Counted from the first letter of the stretch, positions 52,200 to 63,660 are shown. The stretch: 64,000 bases of DNA from Cladopsammia gracilis (GCA_022457155.1 JAJGOT010000287.1:341501-405500); one strand, 5' to 3'. Made by a program: numbers and translations. Notes: generated by a model not told the origin, from the letters alone.

Positions 52200-53640
52200 G
52201 TGGACATTTGCAGATGAGAAAATAGCAGAATTATACCAGAAGTCACAGTAACACAGCAAACAAATCAAGTGACGTCATGTGACGTCACGAGCCTGGCTCT
52301 CGTTCTACACTCGTCCCAAGACTCCGGGACATTTTTACTGGGAAAATTAGAGTTTTTCGACGCTCAAAACTATGGGAAATGTATTTTTTTACGCAGTTCA
52401 ATTTCAGAACATTTTTTTAAACATATCAAAGGACCAAAAACAACAAAAAGAAAATTCATGTCATATACACTTTAAATGCTCATTCATTACTGGAAGAAAC
52501 GCACTTCTGATCTACATCAAAGACTCGCCCAAAGATTCACTCATTATCTTGAAACAAGATTCAGAGAAATCTCCATTTGAAAGAGCAAGATTGGCCAAAA
52601 GTATTCTTGTCATACTTTAGACCCAAACTTTTCTGAAATGAAGCAAACATTTAAAACAGCTGTCAGATTGTTTCCAGGCTGTCAAATTGTTTCCGGACAA
52701 CAAATCGACATGTTAATAAACAAATTGACTGTTTCTTGTTTATAAAACAGGTTTCACATGAATGACATCTGCTAAATCCTTCCAATAAGTGCAAGTTAAC
52801 AACATACTTTCAGGTGCGATCAATGGGCAATTTAGCCGACAATGCGAGCTGTTTGTTCAATGTTCAAGCTTAATTATACAAAAGCTACCTCCTTTAATTC
52901 AAATTGTACCATGAACAGACAATATTTTTTCCATTTAACGAGATTATAAAGGCCTGTTTAAAAAGAATGAATTAAATTAGAATTTGGTTGAAATCTATTT
53001 CTGCAGACAGGAATATTGAAAAAAGCAGGGCAATCAATTCACTCCGAAAAATTGCAATCCAGTATGATAAGGATTTTTCGCATAATTTTTTAAAATAAAA
53101 CTTAAAAAATGGGCCAACATTTCCAAACAAAGGCTCTTAACTTTATTTCAAGCTGATTTGAGCCAAAAATTTGTAAATATTGTGGATGCAAATATTTAAT
53201 ACTTATCATAGCAAGACTTCATCAGGTTCGGGTTTCTAGCAATGACTGCAAATACATTTAAGAATAAATATCAGCGATATAAAAACATGACGTTTCGGCG
53301 ACGACATGTCACCATTATCAAATGTAAAATTATTTGTGAAGTCGAAAGTGTGAAAATAAATAAATAAAAAATACGGAAACTTTTTTCATTGTTTTCATTG
53401 TAAACAGGTTTCTTGGCTTATAAAGAACCAAGTAATGTTAATTTTCACCTTAAGCAGCGACAAGAATGTCAAAATAGGGCTTTTTCTTCAAAGATTATGG
53501 GGAGTTCGTCAACATACAGTTGATTCGCTGCCAGCAAGGTACGCACTTTTAGCTTATAGAAAAAATAAAAATGACAACTCACAAATAGTCCTACATACAT
53601 ATCTTGTGAATAATGCAGCCAGACCAGTACACACTTTTAG
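52200..53640. other. Spacer with PLE-tail-like relics
   Basis: No accepted gene. The minus strand at 53180-53335 has two degenerate hammerhead-like cores (CTGATGAAGTCTTGC and TTGATAATGG..GCCGAAACG), probably eroded PLE ends. Confidence 0.4.
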
Positions 53641-53648
53641 TTTATTAA

Positions 53649-55100
53649 CCCTTTCACTGCTACAAGGACGTGCTGAGTATGTCCTGTATCAGATTATGCA
53701 TATGCTACGTGGACATACCCACGTCCTGTTTTATAGTGATTGTATGAGAAGTTACGCACCCAGGAGAACAATTAAAACGCATATAATTAAGCTTCTGGAT
53801 ATTTGCAAAAAAACGTAAGAATAATACAAGTTTTTTTGCTGAAAACTGCCTAGTCATGAGCAGATTAACCGGTACAGATGTTTTAGAAAGAGTACAGACC
53901 AATTCTGGTGAAAAGGATGAAAACAACGATGAAAGTGAATATTTGGATCAAGATAGTGCGGAGTTGTCATCATAAGATGAGGTGGAAAATGACATTGTGA
54001 CGATGAAGATAGTTCACAAGATGAAACTCCTCCAAAGAGAAAAAGGCAGCAAAGACCAGCAAACCCAGATCGGCTGTGGGTAAGAGCTAATTTGTCACCC
54101 CCACAAAATGTTCCTTTTACTGGTCAGTCTGAAATACATGTGAACACTGATGGCTTTGAGCCAATTGACGTTTTCAGGCTATTCATTGATGATGACCTAA
54201 TGAATTACTTAGTAGCAGAAACAAACACGTTTGCAGAGCAGTTTGTTGGAGACAACAACCTCAAAAGAAGACCAAGGGTTCATGAATGGTACCCCACAAA
54301 CCCAAAGGAAATGAAAAAATTTCTTGGACTTACTTTTCTGATGGGAATTGTGCAGAAACCAACATCAGTATGTACTGGTAGCACTCCTATCTTCAAACAA
54401 GTTATGAAGAGGGACAGGTATTTACTTCTCAAATTCTTTCACTACAACAACAATGACAATATGCCTGCCCCAAATGATGAGAATGCAGACAAGCTATTCA
54501 AACTCTGTCCTCTTGTTGATCATCTGTTTGAGTCTACACACCCAGCAGAGAAATTTGTATTGATGAGTCCTTTCTGCTTTGGAAAGGAAGACTGCAATTC
54601 AAGCAGTACATTCCATTGAAGCATTTCCGATTTGGGATCAAGTTGTTTATGATGTGTGAAGATACAGGATATACGTCCAGATTTAGACTGTATACTGGGA
54701 AAACAACACTTATTGATGGCAATAAGAACTTGTCAGCATCTAAGCGAAATGTTGATGACTTGATGAAACCTTTGTTGAACAAAGGTTATCATCTCTACAT
54801 TGACAACTGGTATACAAGTATTCCTTTGTTACCGTATCTTAGAGATAACAACACTCTAGTCTGTGCGGCAATCAGGAAAAATCGAAAGGGATTTCCAGTA
54901 GCAGTGAGTGATGCAAAGCTTCGTAATCAAAGGGAAGCAATTGCCTTTCGTTCTGATGTCCTGTTAGCTATGAAATTCAAAGACATACAATCTATGATGA
55001 AAGCCTCCAGAATGTAAGAAACAAAAGGAACCCCACCAATCCAAAGAAAAAGCCCACATGTATTGTGGAGTACAACAAGCACATGGGAGGAGTTGATCGG
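53649..55100 (+). mobile_element. piggyBac element, right end lost
   Basis: The left end starts CCCTTTCACTGC directly after TTAA (53645-53648). It is followed by a subterminal inverted pair (AGGACGTGCTGAGTATGTCC .. GGACATACCCACGTCC), a usual piggyBac end structure. The transposase gene follows. It breaks off at about 55100, shortly after the third catalytic Asp, in AT-rich sequence, so the right TIR is missing. Confidence 0.85.
53856..55100 (+). pseudogene. piggyBac transposase
   Basis: Starts MSRLTGTDVLERVQTNSGEK with an acidic N-terminus and a TPPKRKRQQRP basic patch. The DDE domain reads PRVHEWYPTNPKEMKKFLGL, then (after a frame change near 54545) IDESFLLWKGRLQFKQYIPL with the first Asp, HLYIDNWYTSIPLLPYL with the second, and after another change near 55015 EYNKHMGGVD with the third. 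Stops also occur near 53972-53975. The C-terminal cysteine-rich domain is lost. It could not now produce enzyme, but its TTAA specificity matches the TTAA MITEs nearby. Confidence 0.9.
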
Positions 55101-55255
55101 TACATATATATAAATATACATGTTATTAATCTTTAATAAAGAAGCTATGTCACTAAGGTGATTTTCACAAAGGTCTTACAGATAAAAACTAATGTACATA
55201 TAATAAAAAGTATAAAAATAAAATAAAGATGATAAAAAATTAGAGACTAAGTTAA

Positions 55256-56110
55256 GGTGGCTCCCACTTCCCTTTTTGAATGCACTTATACATGATCTTA
55301 CTTTAGCTCAATGAATCTGAATTTGATACCAGATGTTAAAGCTTGGATGAAAGTTGTGGGCGAGGCTCTTTTTATGCTAATCAGCGTTTCCATAGCAACG
55401 GTTTTTCTTAATTATCTTTCGATTTTGGGGCTACCCGGGACAAGTGAATAAATGCGCTAAAATGGAGAGTGTAGCACACTAAATGGGAAAATTTCAAACA
55501 AATTTAACTGTTCAATTTTGAATAAATCGCTGAAACATTTAACATGTGTTTTTTGATGTTTGAAATATAAGCGGTAAGAACATTCCATAGGTCTCGCAAA
55601 TTATCAAATTACCACAGAAAGTTTCCTCAGACTTAAATTATTACTCCTTGCAAATAGCTCTGACTAACTCCTCGGCAATAAAGAGATCAAGTTTTTCATT
55701 CAAATGCAGTTTAAAAAGAGTGAAAACATGAAGCAAAACTGCATTTGAATGAAAATCTCAATCTCTTTATTGCCGAGGAGTTAGTTGGAGCTATTTGCAG
55801 GAAGAAATAATTTAAGTTTGAGGAAACTTTCTGTGGTAATTTAATGATCATTTGTGAGACCTATGGAATTTTTTGACTGCTTATATTTCAAACATGACAA
55901 GCACATGTTAAAAATGTTTTAGTGATTTATTCAAAATCAAACAGTTTAATTTGTTTAAAAATTTTCCCATTTAGTGTGCTACATTGTGTAGATTATAGTC
56001 CATTTATTCGCTTGTCTCGAGGAGCCCCAAAATCGAAAGATATTTAGGAAAAACTGTTTTTCGTCATATTTGTTTACCGTTGCTATGGAAACGCTAACTT
56101 TGATTATGGG
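55256..56110. mobile_element. Large foldback, GGTGGCTCCCA family, right end eroded
   Basis: Starts at TTAA (55252-55255) with GGTGGCTCCCA. Arms of about 390 bp mirror around 55722-55730 (ACTAACTCCTCGGCAATAAA .. TTTATTGCCGAGGAGTTAG). The right arm ends after CCGTTGCTATGGAAACGCTA, so the terminal complement and TTAA are missing. Shares only terminal sequence with 50444-51003. Confidence 0.85.
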
Positions 56111-56670
56111 GCTAAAAAACATTGACTGCAGCCGCACTAAGTAGTTAACCGGGTTATTTCCAATTAAGAATCAAACTTAACTGGTTTAACCAAAATATTA
56201 ATTAATTCCTGATGTGGCCACACATTTTTGGTGTTCACTGAATTTAAACTGTGCTAGCAGTTCCCAAGGAAAAATTCCAATTAGTTGATGAGAATTAACT
56301 GGTTTAACAAAATTTCAAATGCGGTCACATATTTTTGGCATTCAATACGGTAGAATGTGTTAGCAGTTCCCATGGAAATTTATTAAAGAACCAAAGACTT
56401 TTTTAACTAGGTTAGGTGTATTTAAACCACCTTGCTAGCTAGTTTAGTGCAAGTCCCGATCTGTCAAACGTCTTCGCTTGCATGGTCATTTCTGGTTGCC
56501 TCGTGCACAAAAGCTGTTGTGCACAAAAATGGCCACGGGTGATGAGGATTTTTGAAGGTACTCATATTAACCTCAGTATACTTTTCCTCCACTTCAGTCA
56601 AGTTCTTCGCAAGCTTTCTTTAGGTTTGAACCAGTTTTGTCGCTTTATTCTGCGAATTGTTCGTGCCCTA
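56111..56670. other. Spacer
   Basis: Two copies of an AACTGGTTTAACAAAAT / CACATTTTTGGYRTTCA block (56180-56260 and 56290-56360) form a diverged local duplication. No gene. Confidence 0.45.
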
Positions 56671-56679
56671 GCTCACCAG

Positions 56680-57515
56680 CAAATTCCAAGTCTAGCGAGT
56701 TCCTCAACTAGTACTGCTACTAAAAGGAAAAGAACACCAAAGTGGGAAGAAGATGAAAAAATTTTCATTGACCTGTGCATGGAAAGCAGGGAGATGCTAA
56801 AAGGAAACGGTAGTTCCCAAAAATGGCAAGGAATAGCGCGAGAACTAAACAGGTTGATGGAGTAAGTAAACTTGTGCTCTTCATTTAACATGAGAACGCA
56901 GTGCAAAGATAAATGGAACAACTTGCTCAGTGCTGACAAGAAAGCTAAAAATTCATCGACTAAAAGCGGGGGAGTTACTAAAATCCACCGTAGGAAAAAA
57001 GATGGCAGCTGTTCATTTTACCACAATACCTTGCGGACCTAACACAGCACATAAGGCACAAAGAAAGCCAAATTTTTTACAATATTTGTTCCAGTACTAA
57101 GGACAATCTGTAGAACAGGTTTGAAGATTTTATAACTTTTCTTTCCATTTTTATGAACGTTTGTGCACTAAAAATTATGGGTAAATGTACCAGAAGCCAT
57201 CTTTTTTCCCACCGAGGATTATGCAAACCTTCAGCGTTTCGACCAAATGGATAGCTTTATGGGTGACAAGCATGAAATTGCAATTTCATTCGTGAGAAAT
57301 TCAAGCAGTCCCAGTAGCCTTGCAGTTCCATCAACGAGTGTAGAGAACGACAATGGCCCCGCAAGCTTCCCACTGCACTCAGGACACGAGGAAGTGACTG
57401 GTGGGCCTACAGAAGTTCCCAAAAAGAAAGGCAAGGTCACGAAAGGAAAGTCACCTAAGAGAGGCAAGAGTCTTTGTAGAGGAGATTTTTGCGTTGTGTT
57501 ACACGTCAGCGGGTA
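56680..57515 (+). pseudogene. Myb/SANT-like DNA-binding protein remnant
   Basis: The segment reads KRKRTPKWEEDEKIFIDLCM, KWQGIARELNRLME and, after a frame change, MRTQCKDKWNNLLSADKKAK, a Myb/SANT trihelix-like domain. A later ORF (57247-57516) supplies FMGDKHEIAISFVRNSSS and a basic KKKGKVTKGKSPKRGK tail. Stops at several places between 57000 and 57200. It is unlike the Myb-like gene at 25954 in sequence. It may be a TE accessory gene, but no TIR was found. Confidence 0.5.
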
Positions 57516-57529
57516 ATAGGATCCTGACG

Positions 57530-58230
57530 TCAGCTAGTCATGTGACTTAGTGTTTTTGGACTTTGACTCGGGCTTCGGTACTTAGGAGCGAGAACTGTAA
57601 TTTTGTAGTTTATACCTGAATTAAATTCGTTCAGTTTATTTCAGTTGGTTTTGGAATCAACATTTGGTCCTTCAAGCCGGATAATCGCATCTGGAGAAAC
57701 TGGATTGTAATCGGAACCGAAATTCAGGTATTTGCAGGAGATGCATTCGAGCGTGGAAACTTTCGGCTTTCGGCGTATAGTCTACCGATGAAATTGGAAG
57801 AATCATGGAGGAAAAGACAGAACAAGTCAAGGATAAAAGAACCCTCAAGGCAAGTCTTACCAAGAATTCCAACGAATTAGCGGCGGAATTGTCAACGAAA
57901 ACGCCGAAAAAGGAAAATATTACGGAGAGATTATGGGACATCGACAAGCGACAGGACGAATTATTGGAATTGTTGGATTCGCTTCAAAGTTTGTACGGAG
58001 AAAATAAAAAAAAGAATCGCTGGCAGTTTCAACAGGAGATGAAGCTGATGCTACAGTAGATCGTGTGGATAACGAAACAAAGGGAGCTGTTTTTAACGCA
58101 AGGTAACAGCAAGGAAATCGAAGAAAATTTCAACTGCACGAGCAAGAGCAGCACATCGGAGGGCGCACATGGCAAGGATGGTCCAAGAAGGTCGGTGTAT
58201 CCGATCGAAATATAGGTGACTCACACAAAA
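57530..58230 (+). pseudogene. BEL-type 5' end and gag N-terminus
   Basis: AT-rich LTR-like sequence ends before TTTGGTCCTTCAAGCCGGAT (57664-57683), a junction often seen between LTR and leader in BEL elements. Then ORF 57805-58059 (MEEKTEQVKDKRTLKASL, NITERLWDIDKRQDELLELL) has the helical N-terminus of BEL gag. It stops at 58059 and breaks off by about 58230. A different copy from the BEL pol fragment at 21.5 kb. Description only. Confidence 0.5.
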
Positions 58231-58442
58231 CACCAATTTGCGTATCTTCATTTATGTTATTTTATTTTTACTATGAAGAAGTCAATTAATTTTGAATGCC
58301 TGTGACAGACTATATATATATATTTATATACTAAGTACCAAGATAAGGTGCCAAGATGGCACCATTGTACACCAATATTTTCATGGGGGGTTAGAGACCA
58401 AATTATTTCAGCAGGCGCCCGTTTAACCTGTCTTTTGGCATA

Positions 58443-59530
58443 GATTTATTGACGATGTTTTTTTCATTTGGACGAAGGGGAGGAAAGTCTTAAGGAATTT
58501 ATGGGACTCATGAATACGTTTCATGATACTATTAAATTCACTTTTAGTTGGTCGGATAGTCAGGTTAACTTCTTGGATGTTAATGTTATGTTAAATAATG
58601 GGGTTATCTCTACAGATTTGTATAGTAAACCTACAGATAAACACCAATACTTATTTCATAACTCGTGCCACCCTAACTCGTGTTAGAAGGGTATTTTCTT
58701 TGGTCAGGCACTCAGGATACGCCGCATTTGTTCTACGGATGAGTTATTTGAAAAACAGGCTAATCAACTTTGTGGGTATTTAATAAAAAGGTGTTATAAT
58801 GCTGAGTATGTCAGAGGAGAGATAGATCGGGCTAGGTAAGTTCCAAGGAATAAAACCCTTAGGGATAAGCAGCCAGTAACTAATCAATGGATTCCGTTTG
58901 TGGCTACTTTTCATCCAGCGCTTCCCAATATTGCTAAAATTTTGCACAGGCTTCAACCAGTTTTGCAGTCCTCTAGACATTGCCAAAGAGCTTCGCAGGT
59001 CCAAGTGCCTTAAGGACATTTTGGTCCACTCAGATCTTAAAATGCTAGAATCTGATAGGGGTTGTAGAGGTTGCGGGGATTGACGTTGTAGGGTTTGTGA
59101 CTTCCTGGTTGAGGGCACCGGTTTTAAAAGTAACATTACTGGGAGGGAATTCGTTATTATTTTAAGTTAGACTGTAATTCAGATCACGTTGTTTACTTGT
59201 TATCATGCGCAAGGTGTGAATTGCAGTACGTAGGATCTACCATTTATTAGTTTAGAACTAGGTTGGATAACCATAAACCTAGACTTAATGCACACAGAAG
59301 GCTATCTGCTGATATTAAGTCAAATGATGATATTGTTTATAAGCATTTCAGTCAGTTGGATCATAATGGTTGGATGATGTTAGAATTCAGCTAATTGATA
59401 AATGTAAGGTGGAACAAATATCTTAGGGAGCGAGAGGCCCAGTGGGCTTACCGGCTTAGGTCTATTTACCCACGGGGTTTGAATAGTGACAACTTATTTT
59501 GCAGTAGGAACCCTAGAAGGGATGTATTTT
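58443..59530 (+). pseudogene. PLE RT C-terminus and GIY-YIG domain
   Basis: Frames in order: FIDDVFFIWTKGEESLKEFM, TIKFTFSWSDSQVNFLDVNV, ISTDLYSKPTDKHQYLFHNS (PLE RT motif and thumb). Then NQWIPFVATFHPALPNIAKI, a CRGCGD Cys pair, CNSDHVVYLLSCARCELQYV (GIY-YIG start, QYVGST) and TRLDNHK. It ends YPRGLNSDN. Multiple stops and frame changes. This is the best preserved RT of the PLEs here. The nuclease family differs from both others in the window. Confidence 0.82.
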
Positions 59531-59648
59531 AGAATCATTTCTGCTATATTGTTGTAACGCGCGTGCTTCATAGCACGCATGCAGATTGAACTGTATTGTA
59601 ACATTAGCATCTTGCATCATTAGTAATGGTTTTAACCGCTGTAAATCA

Positions 59649-59694
59649 GTTGCACTGATGAAGTCTTTTGTAATGAAGACGAAATATCAGCAAA
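59649..59694 (+). ncRNA. Hammerhead-like motif at the end of the PLE
   Basis: GTTGCA / CTGATGA / A / GTCTT(TTGTAATG)AAGAC / GAAA / TATC / AGCAAAG. Core and a 5-bp stem II are intact. Stem I pairs UUGC/GCAA with an A-A mismatch next to the core. Stem III is absent, but AUAU is self-complementary, as in the dimeric small variants. Confidence 0.65.
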
Positions 59695-59924
59695 GTCGAA
59701 GTTTCCAGTTTGTGATTGTTATATATATATATCTATATCAATTTTTTGTCTGACGTGCTGCCCTACTCAAACCGTCCTTTTGAAGCCAACAATTAACAAG
59801 GAATTTGTCGGTGTCGAAAAATCTGTTTCATTAGACAATGTATATGTCATTTTCGTCTGGAACAGTCTAAAGTTGTTTCCTGTTTGGTTCCTATCTTATC
59901 ATACCACATTTCTTTTGTAGGTAA

Positions 59925-60710
59925 TGCCTCCTAGAAAGAGAGCTGTGGCAAAATCTACGGCCACTCGTCCCACACGGGCTAAACGGTCTAAACCAGCATC
60001 AGAGCTGCAAGAAGTTGACATCAGTACACCGGCGGCTTACCATACGCAGGCAGCACAAAGCAACCAAGGAATGGTGTAGGTTGATGTCAATGCTCTGTCA
60101 TCCACCATCTCCGCCGTGGTCACTCAAGCGCTACAGTCTGCGCTCTCTCAGGACAACCTCGCGGCTATCTCGACGTCCAGGAACACGGATGCACAGCAGT
60201 ACAGAGCAAGATGTTGCCAATGAAATCAATGCAATTGTGGTCGGCAGTGGTTTGTCTGCAGGTCACGAAGTTCAAGCAAATATCACCAGACGCGGACATC
60301 TCTCCCACTCAAGTAACCGAGAACCTAATGCCGAAAAGTTGGTTTCTAATTTGAGCAGTCTGCTAAGTACTGCGTTGACAGATGTCTACCGGCGGCTCTA
60401 CCAGAGAGCGTGGATAGTTTTTTGCCAAGTTTATGGCTCCGCAAATCCTTCATTGCCGCTACTTCCAAATTGAATTCCACTTTTCATTTCAAATCTTTCT
60501 TTTAGAAAACTAGCTTTTTCAATGATCAATTCCTATCTGGCGGCCATTTCCTACATGTATGTCCACAAACTTTATGGTTTTCCTGACCCAACCAAATCAT
60601 TCTTGATCAAAAAGTTATAGGCAGCTTTAAGCCGCCAGCGAACTGCAGATGTCCGTCTCCCTGTGACATGGCCTGTGTTGCATGAGCTATAATGGGTCCA
60701 TCAAAAGAAT
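59925..60710 (+). pseudogene. YR retroelement remnant (gag-like head and recombinase N-domain)
   Basis: 59925 onward reads MPPRKRAVAKSTATRPTRAK, then STISAVVTQALQSALSQDNL in a second frame and SLSTALTDVYRRLYQRAW in a third, a gag-like head of a coral YR element. 60515-60690 gives INSYLAAISYMYVHKLYGFP, DPTKSFLIKKL and LSRQRTADVRLPVTWPVLHE, the core-binding domain of a tyrosine recombinase. The catalytic half is absent. Internal deletion and many stops. Confidence 0.6.
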
Positions 60711-61031
60711 GAAAAAGATACCTAGTATCACCGCAGCTTTTGTAACATCTGCTAACTTTAAAAACTCTAGTCGTCTTTCTCACAACTTAAGATTTATTGA
60801 GAAGTGAACAACTGTTAGCACAAAACGACACGCTTGCAATATACACGTTTTGGCATTCGAAAGCCTGACGCTTGAGAGAGGGCAAAACCATCTTCTCAAT
60901 ACGAGAAAAAACTCTGACTGCAGGTATACTTGAAATAATATTTCATTCATTTGAAAATGAAATGTATTAAAGACGGATGACCTATCTTGCTTTTTTATTC
61001 CCGCATCTAGAGCATGTATATATATATATAT

Positions 61032-61168
61032 AAAACGATGGGGCGAACTTCTTACTGGTCCTGACTGGTTTTAACGTAAAACTATGTAATTTAATTTTTA
61101 GTAATTTCTGAAGAAGGCCGAAACATTAAAACCAGTCAGGACCAGTAAGAAGTTCGCCCCATCGTTTT
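61032..61168. repeat. Inverted repeat around a degenerate hammerhead-like core
   Basis: 61032-61074 (AAAACGATGGGGCGAACTTC ..) is inverted at 61125-61168. Between them TTTCTGAAGAAGGCCGAAAC has CUGAAGA and GAAA, but the GGCC stem II has no loop. Flanked by (TA)n. Confidence 0.75.
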
Positions 61169-61283
61169 TTATTATACTTATCTACAAATTATACTTATCT
61201 ACAAATTCACATGGAGGCGTCGTATCCTTGGATCCTCCTGCTTAAGAGTTCACCGTTTGTGTAAACCTTTTTATTATATATTC

Positions 61284-61285
<2 letters not shown>

Positions 61286-61318
<33 letters not shown>
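61286..61318. repeat. (TA)n microsatellite
   Basis: Uninterrupted TA next to a ribozyme-bearing unit. Confidence 0.9.
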
Positions 61319-61321
<3 letters not shown>

Positions 61322-61360
61322 AGAATAAGTGGACACGGTTAAACTTTTGACTTCGGTTTA

Positions 61361-61410
61361 ATGCATACAGGTCTGTTTCGTACAGGGCGAACCTGCACTC
61401 CTCAGTGCAA
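61361..61410 (-). ncRNA. Hammerhead ribozyme, CUGAGGA core, second copy
   Basis: Same fold as 29261-29310: UUGCA / CUGAGGA / GUGCAGG(UUCGC)CCUGUAC / GAAA / CAG-AC-CUG / UA / UGCAU. The stem II closing pair is G-C here instead of G-U, a compensatory improvement. About 32 kb away from the first copy. Confidence 0.85.
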
Positions 61411-61556
61411 GACCAAAAGTGAACTACAAAGAACATTTACAGTATAAAAAGCATCATATCTCCATGGGGATAACGTTCATGTCTAGACAATGTCACATCA
61501 CGTTTTTCAGCAGAAATTTATCTTTATGTCTACATAAATATATATATATATATATA

Positions 61557-61680
61557 CAGCAATTTGCATAAATTTCGACCCCCCCCCCAAAATGTATCAT
61601 TATATCCCAACTCCCTAACAATGCTATTTATCTGGATATAATGATATATTTTGGGGGTTCAAAATTTTTGCAAACTGCTG
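61557..61680. mobile_element. Tc1/mariner-type MITE
   Basis: CAGCAATTTGCA .. AAATTTCGACCCCC at the left and GGGGGTTCAAAATTTTTGCA with CTGCTG at the right are inverted. TA flanks both ends (61555-61556, 61681-61682). 124 bp, the interior also palindromic (ATCATTATATCC / GGATATAATGAT). Confidence 0.85.
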
Positions 61681-61689
61681 TATATATAT

Positions 61690-62369
61690 ATTATTAAGTG
61701 CCCTGCATCTCATTACTTTTAATTTATTTGTTTTTAATTCGTCACGTTTGACTATCAACATTTGTAGCTATATGCTGCATGGTTACAACAGCAACGATTG
61801 TGCAAAAGCTAGAGCACTTTTTTTATGCATTGTCTGGCACAGTGTTACACTAAGCAATGTTTCATGCAACATCAACTTGCAATGGTGCAACAAAATTGCC
61901 TAGTGCAACACCACCTTTGGTTCTTTTTCTTTTAACCCATTTGGAGCCTGGGGATGTAAAAAAATATTGCTATGCAATATTTTGGCATGCGATGCGACTA
62001 GTTGGGAAAAGGAAAAATAATGTGGTGATAGTCTGCCATGGTTTAAGACTACAGACAGTAGTCTTAAACATGCCGTTTTCCCTCTAGTACTAAATAACCT
62101 TACCTAGCAAAGCAGGATGAAGAGCTTCTCCAATGGGGTCTGTTAAAGAAGTAAGCCATGAATTGTAGACATTGTGCCTCGAGGGACTTTTCTTTTTCAG
62201 TTCAGGCAATGAGATGGCAGGTCCTGAATTGTTGAGGTAATTCAGACACCTTCCAGCAAGGGTCAGTGTTTCATGAGACAGTGTTTTAAAGTTGTCTTTG
62301 AAGACTTGAAACAGTAGTGACATGATGGACACTATATTACATTTAAATTACATTACATTAATATATTAC
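61690..62369. other. Spacer
   Basis: ORFs of 76 and 80 codons have no recognisable motifs. Nothing else seen. Confidence 0.4.
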
Positions 62370-62379
62370 AATAACATTA

Positions 62380-62655
62380 GTGGTTGTTGGCTATGCACAA
62401 CTTATTAAGAGGCTACCTCATATCTCCTTATCTTTGTTAGGCAAAACTATCTCGCCAGTTTCGTTTGCTAAGGATCTCGGGGTATATATTGATCAATATC
62501 TTACCTATGATGTACATATCACTAAAACAGTCTCTAGTTGTATGAACCAGTTAGTACAGATAGGTAGAATTAAACACCTTTTAGATAAGAAAACACTTTT
62601 ATTACTTATAAATAGCTTTGTTTTTAGTAAACTATTTTATTGTTCTTCTAATTAG
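62380..62655 (+). pseudogene. CR1/L2-like LINE RT fragment
   Basis: A 91-codon ORF reads ISLSLLGKTISPVSFAKDLG, VYIDQYLTYDVHITKTVSSC, QIGRIKHLLDKKTLLLLINS and FVFSKLFYCSS. This is the thumb/connection block after the RT core of CR1/L2-group LINEs. Truncated at both ends. Different from the copies at 6.9, 39 and 50 kb. Confidence 0.8.
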
Positions 62656-63073
62656 TAACAAGCACTTTGGAGTTCACTGGAAATAGCATTATTTTTCATG
62701 AGAAAGGGGAATGCATCAGACAACTAAAAAAGGAATAAAAAGAGGAAGGTACTCTAACGAGGATAGGAAGAAATATAGAAAGAGAAAACTTGGGCAGAAT
62801 CAAGAAAAGGGACATTGCAGGTAAAAGAGTCGGTCATCACTGCGGTGACACCAAGATCAGTAAGAATACTGCAAGTCTCTACTTGTTCAGCATGGTCGAA
62901 ATGGTGGGAAGCAAAAATCGTCATTCTAAGTTCCTAACTCCAAATCTGCAATGGGCTTTACTTCCTAGTTAAAGAAGTACTCAATCCTTTGTAGCAAACC
63001 ACCAGCCAAAGACAATGGTGCCAGAATTAAACCACTCTTTGCCGTCTTCCCCTGATAGGAGGGAAGTCCTGCT

Positions 63074-63660
63074 GGGAAAACGGAACGTACGGTGCAACTT
63101 GCCTTGTGTACTTTCACAACAAGTTTCCTGTTGCTGTTAAAGAGATCAAAGTGAACATGTACATGGTCAAGAAAGAGGCAGGAGTTATATCCGAGCTTCA
63201 TCAACAACATGAAGAAAGAAAAGCCTTATTTTATGTAAAGGCCAAAACGTCTTCCCTTAAATAAAGCAGTAGAGCTTTTCAAGCAAATGGTTGATGCTAT
63301 TCATTTCATTCACAAAGCCGGTTGGCTGCACAACAATATTAAAGAAAACGATGTTGTGATACACAGAACACCCCTGAAGTGAAACCAGGTCGTATTTGAT
63401 TTTGGAAAAGGCAGACAATGCTCAAACAAAAAGCAATATGAACTAATTAACAGAGGTTAAAAAAGCCCCTGAGCTTATGAAAGGCACACACACACAGTCA
63501 CCAGCAAGTGATGTCTTCTCATTAGGAGTTCTGTTACAAAAGATGTCGGGCAAGTTTGTCCGAACTAATGTTTCCTTAGAGAGCCTTCCAAAACGGCAAA
63601 GTCAAAATTACACAAAAAATCTCATCACAAAAGATTGGATTTAATATAAGTTACATTATA
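63074..63660 (+). pseudogene. Protein kinase domain pseudogene
   Basis: The N-lobe reads NGTYGATCLVYF (glycine loop), FPVAVKEIKVNMYMVKKEAG with the VAVK lysine and a helix-C Glu, then a TAA. The C-lobe continues with LFKQMVDAIHFIHKAGWLHN, where the catalytic loop reads HNNIKENDVVI instead of H-x-D..N, and FDFGKG (DFG present). SDVFSLGVLLQK-like residues follow in other frames. The Asp-to-Asn change and several stops make it inactive. It resembles an expanded cnidarian kinase family. The upstream exon was not found. Confidence 0.75.

Larger units (their letters stand above)
58443..59735 (+). mobile_element. 5'-truncated Penelope-like element with RT, GIY-YIG and hammerhead
   Basis: The unit lies between (TA)n tracts (58312-58330 and 59720-59735). 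RT motif C FIDDVFFIW at 58443 opens it, GIY-YIG sequence follows, and a hammerhead motif at 59649 closes it, which is the expected PLE order. Confidence 0.8.

Noticed and set aside
53435..53818. 127-codon ORF upstream of the piggyBac gene
   Set aside because: It runs across the TTAA target and the piggyBac terminal repeat, so it cannot be a real gene of either side.
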